A stretch of 64,000 nt of DNA, taken from assembly GCA_002418285.1 (NCBI GenBank), contig DIDT01000020.1, positions 1-64,000 on the forward strand. The letters are read 5' to 3'. Under the pieces are notes generated by a model. The model was not told the origin of the DNA, did not search any database, and was given only the letters and a program-made list of their open reading frames with translations. Below are positions 42,232 through 50,375 of this stretch, piece after piece. The first letter of the stretch is position 1, and every line of letters starts with the position of its first letter. The stretch comes from Phycisphaerales bacterium UBA5793. GTDB lineage: Bacteria; Planctomycetota; Phycisphaerae; Phycisphaerales; UBA5793. Made by a program: the position numbers and the translations under genes.

Positions 42232-43404
42232 GTGACACATCAACTTCAATTCATGCGCCTTTTCACCGGCTCACGTCGGCTCTTTGTCGCCGGTGCGCTG
42301 AGCGCCGCCCTTGTCGGCGGCGCTTCACTGGCAAACGGCCAGAGCACGGTCGTGGAAGAGCACCTCTACGTCGGCATCGGGCAGTTCTGGACTATGCACC
42401 ACATGGGAGAACAGTCGGCCTACATGTTCCGGGAGGACGGCGGACAACTCGTGGCCCTGCCTGACAACCCCGATCCCGATCGACTGACGAGCGAGTTCCG
42501 CATCATGGATCTTCTCAGCGGCGTCAGTGAAAACGACAACACCTGGTTCATTGGTGTGCCGGACATTCGCGTCATGCGGCGGGTGAACGGCGCGCTGATC
42601 GACATGAGCGACCACTGGGAGTATGGCGAGACGATCCACCACATGGTTCTCAAGATGGTGCCCGTTGTGACCACGCGGGATGCCGCCGACCCGTGCGGCA
42701 ACCGCATCTGGCCGATCGGCACGGGAAGCGAAATGACCCCGTATCGACTCGATTTTGCCGGGCGGGGAAACCAGTACGCGATGCACTGGAAGGGCGGCGA
42801 CAAGATGGGTGGCATCGCATGGCACTGGGCCAATCCGGGCGGAATCGGCCAGGAGGAAGAACTCTTCATCCGCTTCACGCTCCGATTCGACCTCGACCCC
42901 AATCCCGAGGCGTACAAAAACGTGAACGTCTCGTGGATCAGCGCGGGCGGCGGCTGCGACTACGACTTCTGCCTCATCTCGGGCTATGAAGAGCGCGTCG
43001 GGTCGGCGGTGACCCTGCCCCCCGATGTCCGAAGGGCCCGCCTCGTCGCGGCGTTTCCCCACATCCACGATCATGCCCTGCAGATGAAACTCATCAAGCG
43101 GAGCAACGGCCGGAACACCGAACTGCTCAGCACGACCATCAACAACGATCGGAACTACAGCGCCGCCCACCACTGCGCTCCGGACGGGGAGATGATCGCG
43201 GCGCACACCCACTCAGGGAATGAGACGGGTCACCTTCCGTGGCGCGCTTTGGCCCAGCAGGTGTGGTACAACGCGGATGTCACGATCAATCAGCGAGACA
43301 GGCTCTTCACCGCCGCCGCGTTCGACGTGCCCGTGCACGGCGCCGAGGATCTCTCTGTCGACGAGATGGCGTTTTACGTGGTCTTCTGGGAGAACCTGGA
43401 CTAG
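42232..43404 (+). CDS. Secreted copper type II monooxygenase-like protein (PHM fold)
   Basis: 390 residues, GTG start at 42232 with AAAGGAGAA upstream. Signal peptide ends near ASLANG (about residue 36). The six copper ligands of peptidylglycine alpha-hydroxylating and dopamine-type monooxygenases have clear counterparts: the first domain shows ETIHHMVL (His136, His137) and QYAMHW (His185); the second shows FPHIHDH (His277, His279) and DLSVDEMAFYVVF (Met379). Order, spacing and the strand context after each ligand agree with PHM. Cys155, 242, 247 and 315 could form disulfides. The natural substrate is unknown; such enzymes use ascorbate-type reductants and O2 for C-H hydroxylation. It has no paired gene. 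Confidence 0.72.
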   Translation: MTHQLQFMRLFTGSRRLFVAGALSAALVGGASLANGQSTVVEEHLYVGIGQFWTMHHMGEQSAYMFREDGGQLVALPDNPDPDRLTSEFRIMDLLSGVSENDNTWFIGVPDIRVMRRVNGALIDMSDHWEYGETIHHMVLKMVPVVTTRDAADPCGNRIWPIGTGSEMTPYRLDFAGRGNQYAMHWKGGDKMGGIAWHWANPGGIGQEEELFIRFTLRFDLDPNPEAYKNVNVSWISAGGGCDYDFCLISGYEERVGSAVTLPPDVRRARLVAAFPHIHDHALQMKLIKRSNGRNTELLSTTINNDRNYSAAHHCAPDGEMIAAHTHSGNETGHLPWRALAQQVWYNADVTINQRDRLFTAAAFDVPVHGAEDLSVDEMAFYVVFWENLD

Positions 43405-43489
43405 GTCGCCGAAATTGAACCTGCGACGCGAGGTTCTGATCGCAGTCACGGGATATCAGGCCCGCGCGGCGCCGTGTAGCAAGCTCGGG
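43405..43489. other. Intergenic segment, nothing recognised
   Basis: Between the PHM-like stop and the hairpin before the uvrA stop. No gene or site seen. Confidence 0.5.
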
Positions 43490-43518
43490 ATCCGCTCCGA
43501 TCGACTGACGGAGCGGAT
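43490..43518. terminator. Hairpin between convergent PHM-like gene and uvrA
   Basis: ATCCGCTCC and GGAGCGGAT form a perfect 9-bp stem with an 11-base loop in the 124-bp gap between two convergent stops. No T-run follows on either strand, so it may work as a bidirectional hairpin rather than a classic rho-independent terminator. Confidence 0.5.
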
Positions 43519-43528
43519 TCCGTGCAAG

Positions 43529-46500
43529 CTACGATCGAGCTGAGGCACTGCTCTTCTTTCGTTTCTTTCGCACTTTGGCCGCTGGCTTCGCTGCCCGGTG
43601 CTTCGGTGTACGCAGTGTGACCGGGCTCGTGTCGCCCTTACCGCCGAGATGCTGTCGCATCCACCGGCCGGTGTGGCTGCTGTCGATGCGCATCACATCT
43701 TCCGGCGTGCCGGCCGCCACGATCGTCCCGCCTGCGTCTCCGCCCTCAGGACCGAGGTCGATGATCCAGTCCGCGCACTTGACCACGTCGAGATTGTGCT
43801 CAATAACCACCAGCGTGTTCCCCTGGTCCGCCAGCCGATTAAGCACTGAGAGCAGCTTCTTGATGTCGGCAAAGTGCAGACCCGTCGTCGGCTCGTCGAG
43901 GATGTAAAGTGTGTGTTGGCTCTGGCCGTAGAGCGTCGAGCCCTTGCCCAGTTCCGAGGCGAGCTTGATGCGCTGCGCCTCGCCGCCCGAAAGCGTCGTC
44001 GAGGGTTGGCCGATCTGGATGTAATCAAGCCCGACATCGTGCAGGCACTCGAGCATGCGCAGGATCGTCGGGTGCGCTTCGAAGAACTCGACGCCTTCTT
44101 CCACGGTCATCGCCAGAACCTGCGCGATGTTCTTGCCCTTGAAGGTGATCTCGAGTGTCTCGCGGTTGTAGCGCGTTCCTCCGCACGCCTCGCACTCGAC
44201 GTAGACGTCGGGCAGGAAGTGCATCTCGATCTTCTTGGTGCCTTGTCCCTGGCAGACTTCGCAACGCCCACCCTTGACGTTGAAACTGAATCGCCCCGGC
44301 TGGTAGCCGCGCACGCGCGACTCTTTCGTCTTGGTAAAGAGCTTGCGAATGTCATCAAAGAAGCCGGTGTACGTGGCCGGGTTGCTGCGCGGTGTGCGGC
44401 CGATGGGTGATTGATCGACGTCGATAATGCGATCGATCTTGTTCAGGCCCGTCACGCGCTTGTGCTCGCCGGGCTTCTCTCGGCCGAGGTTGAGATGTCG
44501 CTTCACCGCCTTGAGCAGCACTTCGTTGACCAGCGTGGACTTGCCCGAGCCGCTGACCCCCGTGACGCAGATCACGCCGCCCAGCGGAAACACGGCGTCA
44601 ATCTGCTTGAGGTTGTTCGCCGCAGCGCCCTTGATCGTGACGGCTTTGCTGACCGACAACTCGCGCCGCTGCTCGGGCAGTTCGATGCGCTCGCGGCCCG
44701 ACAGGTATCGTCCGGTGATCGAATCGCTCGACTTGACGATGGCATCGACGTCACCCTGCGCGACGACGAGCCCGCCGTGCACGCCCGGCCCGGGTCCGAG
44801 GTCGAGCACGTGGTCGGCGGCGCGGATCATGTCTTCATCGTGTTCAACGACGATGACGGTGTTGCCGATGTCGCTCAGGTGCCGCAGTGTGGCGATGAGT
44901 CGATCGTTGTCGCGCTGGTGCAGGCCGATGGTCGGCTCATCCAGCACATAGCACACGCCAACCAATCCTGTGCCGACCTGGGTCGCCAGTCGAATACGCT
45001 GCGCCTCACCGCCCGAGAGCGTGCCCGTGCGCCGGCTGAGATTGAGATAACCCAGCCCGACGCTGCGCAGGAACCCGAGCCGCGCCAGAATCTCCTTAAG
45101 GATCGGCTTGGCGATCTCCTGCTGCTCGCGAGTCAGCGAGAGCCCCGCCATGAACTCGTCAGCCTGTTCGACCGTCATGTCCGTGAGACTGGCGATGTTG
45201 ATGCGCTGTCCGCCGGCGCCAGCGAGGGACACGTGCAGGGCCTCGGCGCGCAGCCGTTGCCCCCCGCACGTCGGGCAGGGTGTCTGGCTCAGCAATGTGC
45301 TGATGCGCTCCTTGATGCGATCGTTCTGCGTGTTGGCGAAGCGTTCCTTGAGAATCGGGATGACGCCCGTGAAGTGGGGGGCCGACTTGCCCTTGCCCCG
45401 CCCGCGCCTGGGGCTGGCTTCGCCCGAGCCGTCCAGCAGGATCGATCGATGCTCGCGCGGCAGCGATGAGAACGGCGTGTGCTGGTCAATGCCGAAGCGC
45501 TTGCACGCGCGTCGGATCGCCGCGGAGAACCATGAGCGATACGCATGGCCGATTTTCGCGAACGCGCTGATTGCACCCTCCGCGATCGTCAGTGACGGAT
45601 CTTCAACGATCAGATCGAGATCGAACTCCTGGATCGTGCCAAGGCCGCCGCACGTGGGGCAGGCGCCGAACGGCGAGTTGAAACTGAACAGGCGTGGCTC
45701 GAGTTCCGGCAGGCTGCACTCCGGGTGGACCGGGCACGCGAAATGCTCGCTGTAGAGCTGGTCCGACCATGTCTCCGCGCCCTCTGCGCCTTGCTGCACC
45801 GAGACGATGAGCAAGCCCTCGCCAAGCCGCAACCCCGTCTCGACCGAGTCCGCCATGCGCCCGCGTCCGTCCGGTCTGACGATGACGCGATCGATCACCG
45901 CTTCGATGTTGTGCTGCTCATAGCGGCCGAAGTTGAGCGGATTCTCACCCGGCTCCTTGAGCGCTTCGCGCAAATCAACAATCGTTCCATTTACGCGTGC
46001 ACGGACGAATCCCTCCGTCTGGAGTTGTTCGAGCACCTCTCGGTGGTACCCCTTCTTGCCGCGCACAAGCGGTGCCAGCAGCATGAGTTTCGTGCCGTCC
46101 GGTAGCGCCATGATCGCATCGACAATCTGCGTCGCGCTGGATCGTTCGATGACCCGATCGCACACCGGCCCGTTACCATCCGCCCCGTGCCAGCAGCGCG
46201 GCGTGCCGCATCGTGCAAAGAGCAATCTCAGATAGTCGTAGATTTCCGTCGTCGTGGCGACCGTCGAACGCGGGTTGTGCCCGCTGGCGCGCTGCTCGAT
46301 GGCAATCGTCGGAGGCAGGCCTTCGATCGTCTCGACGTTGGGCTTCTGCAACTGGTCGAGGAACTGCCGCGCGTACGCGGAGAGCGACTCCATGTACTTC
46401 CGCTGCCCCTCGGCAAAGATCGTGTCAAACGCGAGCGAACTCTTGCCCGAACCCGACAGGCCTGTGACCACGATCAGTTGATCGCGCGGAATGTCGACGT

Positions 46501-46573
46501 CAATGCCGCGGAGGTTGTGCTCCCGCGCCCCGCGCACGCGGATGCACTGGTCTGGCTGCTTTCGATTCGGCAA
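43529..46573 (-). CDS. uvrA: Excinuclease ABC subunit UvrA
   Basis: 1014 residues from a TTG at 46571-46573 with AGGAG 6 nt upstream; the much longer in-frame extension is antisense to the AlkD gene and is spurious. Opens with RVRGAREHNLRGIDVDIPRD and Walker A GLSGSGKSSLAFDT. Two ABC modules follow, each with LSGGEAQRI. The first zinc site reads CPVHPECSLPELEPRLFSF with FGACPTCGGLG; the second CEVCQGQGTKKIEMHFLPDV with CEACGGTRYN. The C-terminus carries an extra Lys/Arg/Ser-rich tail of about 40 residues, longer than the usual 940-960 total. Damage recognition in nucleotide excision repair. Confidence 0.96.
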   Translation of the reverse strand: MPNRKQPDQCIRVRGAREHNLRGIDVDIPRDQLIVVTGLSGSGKSSLAFDTIFAEGQRKYMESLSAYARQFLDQLQKPNVETIEGLPPTIAIEQRASGHNPRSTVATTTEIYDYLRLLFARCGTPRCWHGADGNGPVCDRVIERSSATQIVDAIMALPDGTKLMLLAPLVRGKKGYHREVLEQLQTEGFVRARVNGTIVDLREALKEPGENPLNFGRYEQHNIEAVIDRVIVRPDGRGRMADSVETGLRLGEGLLIVSVQQGAEGAETWSDQLYSEHFACPVHPECSLPELEPRLFSFNSPFGACPTCGGLGTIQEFDLDLIVEDPSLTIAEGAISAFAKIGHAYRSWFSAAIRRACKRFGIDQHTPFSSLPREHRSILLDGSGEASPRRGRGKGKSAPHFTGVIPILKERFANTQNDRIKERISTLLSQTPCPTCGGQRLRAEALHVSLAGAGGQRINIASLTDMTVEQADEFMAGLSLTREQQEIAKPILKEILARLGFLRSVGLGYLNLSRRTGTLSGGEAQRIRLATQVGTGLVGVCYVLDEPTIGLHQRDNDRLIATLRHLSDIGNTVIVVEHDEDMIRAADHVLDLGPGPGVHGGLVVAQGDVDAIVKSSDSITGRYLSGRERIELPEQRRELSVSKAVTIKGAAANNLKQIDAVFPLGGVICVTGVSGSGKSTLVNEVLLKAVKRHLNLGREKPGEHKRVTGLNKIDRIIDVDQSPIGRTPRSNPATYTGFFDDIRKLFTKTKESRVRGYQPGRFSFNVKGGRCEVCQGQGTKKIEMHFLPDVYVECEACGGTRYNRETLEITFKGKNIAQVLAMTVEEGVEFFEAHPTILRMLECLHDVGLDYIQIGQPSTTLSGGEAQRIKLASELGKGSTLYGQSQHTLYILDEPTTGLHFADIKKLLSVLNRLADQGNTLVVIEHNLDVVKCADWIIDLGPEGGDAGGTIVAAGTPEDVMRIDSSHTGRWMRQHLGGKGDTSPVTLRTPKHRAAKPAAKVRKKRKKSSASARS

Positions 46574-46612
46574 GGGCTGCTCCTGACTAGGAACGGATGA
46601 TATGCTCCGCCC

Positions 46613-47317
46613 ATGGATGCGCCCCTCGCCACTTCTCTGGTTCGCTATGTTCACGCCGAATTCAGTGCTATGGCCGATCCCCGGCGGGCGAGCGAAATGG
46701 CGGCGTACATGAAGACGGACATGCCCTTCCACGGCGTGCCCAAGCCGCTCCGAGCCCCGGTTTACAAAGAAGTGAAACGCCGCTTCAAGCCGGGCAACGC
46801 CAAAGAGTACCGTGAGGCGATCCTGGCTCTGTGGGCCCAGCCGCATCGCGAAGAGAAGTACGCCGCGATCGAGTACGCGATGATGCACCGGCCCTTCATC
46901 ACCGACGCCGCCATGCCGACGTACCGTCGATTGATCGTCGAAGGCGCGTGGTGGGATCTGGTCGATCACGTCGCTTGCCACCTTGTCGGCGGCGTCTGGC
47001 TCAAGGAACGGGAGAAGGTGATGCCCACGATGGATGAGTGGATCGATCACACCGATATGTGGCTCCGCCGCACCGCGATCATCGGCCAGACCCGCCACAA
47101 GGCCGAGACGGATGAAGCGCGACTCTTCGATTACTGTCTTCGCCGCGCCCACGAAAAAGAATTCTTCATCCGCAAAGCGATCGGCTGGGCGCTGCGGCAG
47201 TACTCGTACACGGAGCCGCAAGCGGTGCGCGACTTCCTGACCAAACACAAGACAGAATTGTCAGGGTTGAGTTTTCGCGAGGGTGCGAAGCAGTTGCTAC
47301 GGGTGGGAGAGATGTGA
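46613..47317 (+). CDS. AlkD-like DNA alkylation repair protein (HEAT-like)
   Basis: 234 residues. The fold is all-helical with the AlkD pattern: 'YMKTDMPFHGVPKPLRAPVY', AILALWAQPHREEKYAAIEY, IVEGAWWDLVDHVACHLVGG and the C-terminal EKEFFIRKAIGWALRQYSYT. AlkD excises positively charged alkylpurines without base flipping; the key Trp and Asp pair (W-W-D in AWWDLVDH) is present. It starts 39 bp from the divergent uvrA, a plausible shared repair locus. The ATG may lie only a few bases after a TATGCT box, so a near-leaderless transcript is possible. Confidence 0.88.
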   Translation: MDAPLATSLVRYVHAEFSAMADPRRASEMAAYMKTDMPFHGVPKPLRAPVYKEVKRRFKPGNAKEYREAILALWAQPHREEKYAAIEYAMMHRPFITDAAMPTYRRLIVEGAWWDLVDHVACHLVGGVWLKEREKVMPTMDEWIDHTDMWLRRTAIIGQTRHKAETDEARLFDYCLRRAHEKEFFIRKAIGWALRQYSYTEPQAVRDFLTKHKTELSGLSFREGAKQLLRVGEM

Positions 47318-47375
47318 AACAACGCCGAGTGGGAGTGTGCTGAGACCGGGCCGCCGCAGATGCCTACGTGCGGAA

Positions 47376-47768
47376 TCAGCGAAGATTGGCAATCTGAACG
47401 CAGTGCTGTTTGAGCGAATCGAGGACGTCGGTGTTGTCCTGATATTCAAGGTGTTCCAACTGGTGAATTGCGGCGATTGCATCGTCTTTCAGTGCCGGAT
47501 AGTTGAGCACAACTTGATACAACAGTCCGGGAAGTTGGCACGCCGCGTCGTCACGATTTCGGCGCAGCGGGTCGGAAGGCATCTCCGCGACCATCTCAGC
47601 CATCTGTTCAATGAGCAGGCGGACAAATTCCTCGGAATGCTCGAAGCGAAACGCATGGTCGAAAGCGGGGTCAAACGTGTGGCACAGTTCGTCAAGTCCC
47701 GGTCCGTCGCCAATCGGATACGCATTGCGCACCATTCGGCGGAAGTCATCAAAGGAAAGATCAGGCAT
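47376..47768 (-). CDS. Hypothetical helical protein
   Basis: 130 residues beginning MPDLSFDDFRRMVRNAYPIG and containing 'FRFEHSEEFVRLLIEQMAEM' and 'LPGLLYQVVLNYPALKDDAI'. It is helical, acidic and soluble, with no recognised domain. It is isolated between AlkD (same orientation of neighbours opposite) and a glycosyltransferase gene. Codon use is ordinary. Confidence 0.65.
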   Translation of the reverse strand: MPDLSFDDFRRMVRNAYPIGDGPGLDELCHTFDPAFDHAFRFEHSEEFVRLLIEQMAEMVAEMPSDPLRRNRDDAACQLPGLLYQVVLNYPALKDDAIAAIHQLEHLEYQDNTDVLDSLKQHCVQIANLR

Positions 47769-47843
47769 TCATCTCTCCGCCTGTGAAAGCCGCTCCCGAG
47801 TGAGTGGGAGCCGGGGATCGCGCAGCACACCATAGGCCTGAAG

Positions 47844-47859
47844 GCGTCGCAAGCGACGC
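47844..47859. repeat. 7-bp hairpin in the 154-bp gap before the glycosyltransferase
   Basis: GCGTCGC and GCGACGC pair perfectly across two bases. A second stem (GCTCCC/GGGAGC) lies about 50 bp upstream. These are beyond the 3' end of neither gene on the plus strand; no T-run follows. Function unclear. Confidence 0.3.
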
Positions 47860-47890
47860 GGCTAAACTTCGCTGCATCTACCTTTCCCCT

Positions 47891-47918
47891 AGTGCCCAGT
47901 GCCAAGTCCCTAGTCCCT
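47891..47918. repeat. Four tandem 7-base units just before the glycosyltransferase start
   Basis: The sequence reads AGTGCCC, AGTGCCA, AGTCCCT, AGTCCCT without spacers and ends 5 bases before the GT4 start codon. It replaces any Shine-Dalgarno sequence there. The origin is unknown. Confidence 0.6.
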
Positions 47919-47922
47919 CTGC

Positions 47923-49125
47923 ATGAGAATCCTCCACCTCTCAACCCGGCTCATCCTCGGTGGCTCGCAGGAGAACACCGTGCTCTCCTGCGAGGGCCAG
48001 GCTCGCGCCGGCCATGATGTGCACCTCGCGTTCGGTCCCATCTACGGACCGGAGGGGTCGCTGCTCGAGCGCGTCAACGACTTCCGCACGGAAGACGGCC
48101 GCGGCATCACCACGCACGTCCTGCCCGACATGGTGCGGCAGCTCTCGCCGTGGCACGATCACTTCTCCTTCCGCCAGTGTCGCAGACTCATCGGCGATCT
48201 TGATCCCGACATCGTCCACACCCATTCGTCCAAAGCCGGTGTCCTCGGGCGCTGGGCCGGTTGGAAAGAAGGCGGCGCCGCAGGGAAGCGCGGCGTGGTC
48301 CACACCATCCACGGCCTGCCCTTCCACCCGTACGAGTCCCGCTGGCGCAATTGGATCTATGTTCAGTCCGAACGATTCGCCGCCAAACGCTGCCACGCCA
48401 TCGTCACGGTCTGCGATGCGATGAAGACACAGGCCCGCGCCGCTCGGATCGGCCGCGACGACCTCTTCACCACCGTCTACAGCGGCATGGAGACGGAGCA
48501 GTTCCTCGACCCCGGCGTCACGCGCGAGCAGGCGCGCGAAAAACTGAACATCGCTCCGGATGACTTCATCATCGGCACCGTGGCCCGCCTTGCCGAACTC
48601 AAAGGTCACGACGATCTGATCGACGCCATCGGCCAGACCATGCGCGACAAGCCGCACTGGAAGATGCTCTGGGTCGGCGACGGCTGGTGGCGCGATCGCC
48701 TGCTCGGCCGCGTGCGCGAACTCGGCCTGGAAAAACGGGTCATCACGACCGGCTTGGTACCCCCCGAGCAAGTCCCGGCGATGATGCGCGCCATGGATGT
48801 GCTCGCCCATCCAAGTTACCGCGAGGGCCTGCCGCGCACCGTCCCCCAGGCGCTGCTCAGCAGCGTGCCCGTGGTCGTGTACGACGTCGACGGCGCGCCG
48901 GAGGTCTGTATCGATGGGCAGACCGGCCGACTCGTGCCGCCCGGTAAACGCAGCGCACTGCGCGATGCGATCGCCTGGATGGCTGACCGTCCCGGCGAAC
49001 GCGCCGCCATGGCCGAGCGCGGCCGCGAACTCTGCCGCGACCGCTTCAGCGCCCGGCGCATGATCGACGACCTGCAGGTGGTCTACGACCGTGTCCTTGC
49101 CCACTTGTCGCGGCGGCGGGTCTAG
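47923..49125 (+). CDS. GT4-family glycosyltransferase
   Basis: 400 residues, GT-B fold. N-terminal domain: MRILHLSTRLILGGSQENTV and IVHTHSSKAGVLGRWAG (nucleotide-independent donor side). C-terminal donor-binding domain: GTVARLAELKGHDDLIDAIG, VGDGWWRDRLLGRVRELGLE, and the catalytic Glu segment HPSYREGLPRTVPQALLSSV with PVVVYDVDGAPEVCIDGQTG. Probably adds a sugar to a surface lipid or polysaccharide. No other sugar gene is nearby. There is no Shine-Dalgarno sequence; a tandem 7-mer repeat precedes the ATG. Confidence 0.93.
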   Translation: MRILHLSTRLILGGSQENTVLSCEGQARAGHDVHLAFGPIYGPEGSLLERVNDFRTEDGRGITTHVLPDMVRQLSPWHDHFSFRQCRRLIGDLDPDIVHTHSSKAGVLGRWAGWKEGGAAGKRGVVHTIHGLPFHPYESRWRNWIYVQSERFAAKRCHAIVTVCDAMKTQARAARIGRDDLFTTVYSGMETEQFLDPGVTREQAREKLNIAPDDFIIGTVARLAELKGHDDLIDAIGQTMRDKPHWKMLWVGDGWWRDRLLGRVRELGLEKRVITTGLVPPEQVPAMMRAMDVLAHPSYREGLPRTVPQALLSSVPVVVYDVDGAPEVCIDGQTGRLVPPGKRSALRDAIAWMADRPGERAAMAERGRELCRDRFSARRMIDDLQVVYDRVLAHLSRRRV

Positions 49126-50375
49126 CGCGCGAATGGCGCAACGAGGCATCGCTGCAACTCACCTTCCGCGAGATCGGTCGCCAGCGCCGTAGCCCGATCC
49201 AGTGCAACCGGCATGGTGTGAATCACGGCCCGACAGTGCACGAGTTCGGTTGCATCCGTGTCGATTCCGTGCTCGCCTAACACTTCGAAGACGCGCGCGG
49301 GAGTGAACGGGGTACTCGGCGCCTCGGCGCGGATGTAGTATCGCCGAAGGACTGTCCGATTACCGGGGCGCGCATCAGCTGATGGGTGCGGTCCGGCCGC
49401 CCGCAACGAGTGGTTGTGAGGCACGACGGCGAGCAGATCGCTGATCACCGCGCCGGCCGTCGGTTTCGCCCCCGCGCCCGGGCCGTGGAGCCGAATGGTC
49501 CCGGCGTGCTCCGCGTCGATCTCGAACGCATTCTCACAACCGCTCGCCGCAGCCAGCGCGTGCGAACGAGGCACGAACGTCGGCCCGACGCGCAACGAGC
49601 CAACTCCGCTCGCATCGCGCTCCGCTTCCGCCACCAGTCGAATGACGCACTGCTTGTCCCGCGCGCACTGCACATCCTCGGGTGTAATGGACTCGATGCC
49701 CAGAGTGCTGACCTCATTCACACGGCACCAGCCCCAGCCTGCAGCCTCCACCAGAACGCAGAGCTTTTCGGCGCTGTCTCGCCCCGTGATGTCCGCCGAC
49801 GGATCGGGTTCGGCAAAGCCCAGCCGCTGCGCCTCGGCCAGTCCCTCACCCAGCGTACAGCGTGTCTTCTCGATACGCTCGAGAATGAAGTTGCAAGTGC
49901 CGTTGACGATTCCGCGGATCGAGGTGATGCGGTCGCCGCGCAGCTGACCAAGCGCGGCGAGGATGGGCACACCAGCCCCGACCGCCGCCTCATACCGCAG
50001 TTGCGCGCGGTGTCGGCGGGCGAGGCGTTGCAGCGTCTGCCCATGCCGCGCAATGATCGACTTGTTTGCGGTGACGATGGAGATGCCTCGTTGCAGCGCC
50101 GCTTCGATGTACGTTCGCGCCGGCTCGATGCCGCCGAGAACTTCGATGATCACGTCGGGTCGGGCCGTGAGTACATCTTCAAATGAATCGGTCAGCACGT
50201 CGCGCCGGACGAGTCGCCCCCGATTCAGATCGCGCACCAGCACCGAGACAACCCGAACCGATCCACGTGACTGGAGTTGCCGCGCGACTTCGGCTCCGAC
50301 GTTGCCGCAGCCGAGTATGGCGACGCGCGCGGTCGCATTCGAAACCGAAGTTGGAGTTTCAAGCAGGCCGATCAT
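49122..50375 (-). CDS. hom: Homoserine dehydrogenase
   Basis: 417 residues. NAD(P) Rossmann start ARVAILGCGNVGAEVARQLQ, the substrate region YEAAVGAGVPILAALGQLRG and VNGTCNFILERIEKTRCTLG, and GFAEPDPSADITGRDSAEKL with the conserved Lys/Asp pair. A C-terminal ACT domain (about 340-417) begins VLRRYYIRAEAPSTPFTPAR, likely for feedback by threonine. It reduces aspartate semialdehyde to homoserine, the branch point for threonine and methionine. Its start overlaps the metB stop as ATGA. Confidence 0.95.
   Translation of the reverse strand: MIGLLETPTSVSNATARVAILGCGNVGAEVARQLQSRGSVRVVSVLVRDLNRGRLVRRDVLTDSFEDVLTARPDVIIEVLGGIEPARTYIEAALQRGISIVTANKSIIARHGQTLQRLARRHRAQLRYEAAVGAGVPILAALGQLRGDRITSIRGIVNGTCNFILERIEKTRCTLGEGLAEAQRLGFAEPDPSADITGRDSAEKLCVLVEAAGWGWCRVNEVSTLGIESITPEDVQCARDKQCVIRLVAEAERDASGVGSLRVGPTFVPRSHALAAASGCENAFEIDAEHAGTIRLHGPGAGAKPTAGAVISDLLAVVPHNHSLRAAGPHPSADARPGNRTVLRRYYIRAEAPSTPFTPARVFEVLGEHGIDTDATELVHCRAVIHTMPVALDRATALATDLAEGELQRCLVAPFAR

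Noticed and set aside
46574..47248. In-frame extension of uvrA over the AlkD gene
   Set aside because: The extra 225 residues have no UvrA similarity; a TTG with AGGAG at 46573 fits the family start, and the plus strand encodes AlkD there.
47941..49149. 402-residue open frame opposite the GT4 gene
   Set aside because: Shadow of the glycosyltransferase reading frame. Composition is Ala/Gly/Asp/His-rich with no family resemblance.
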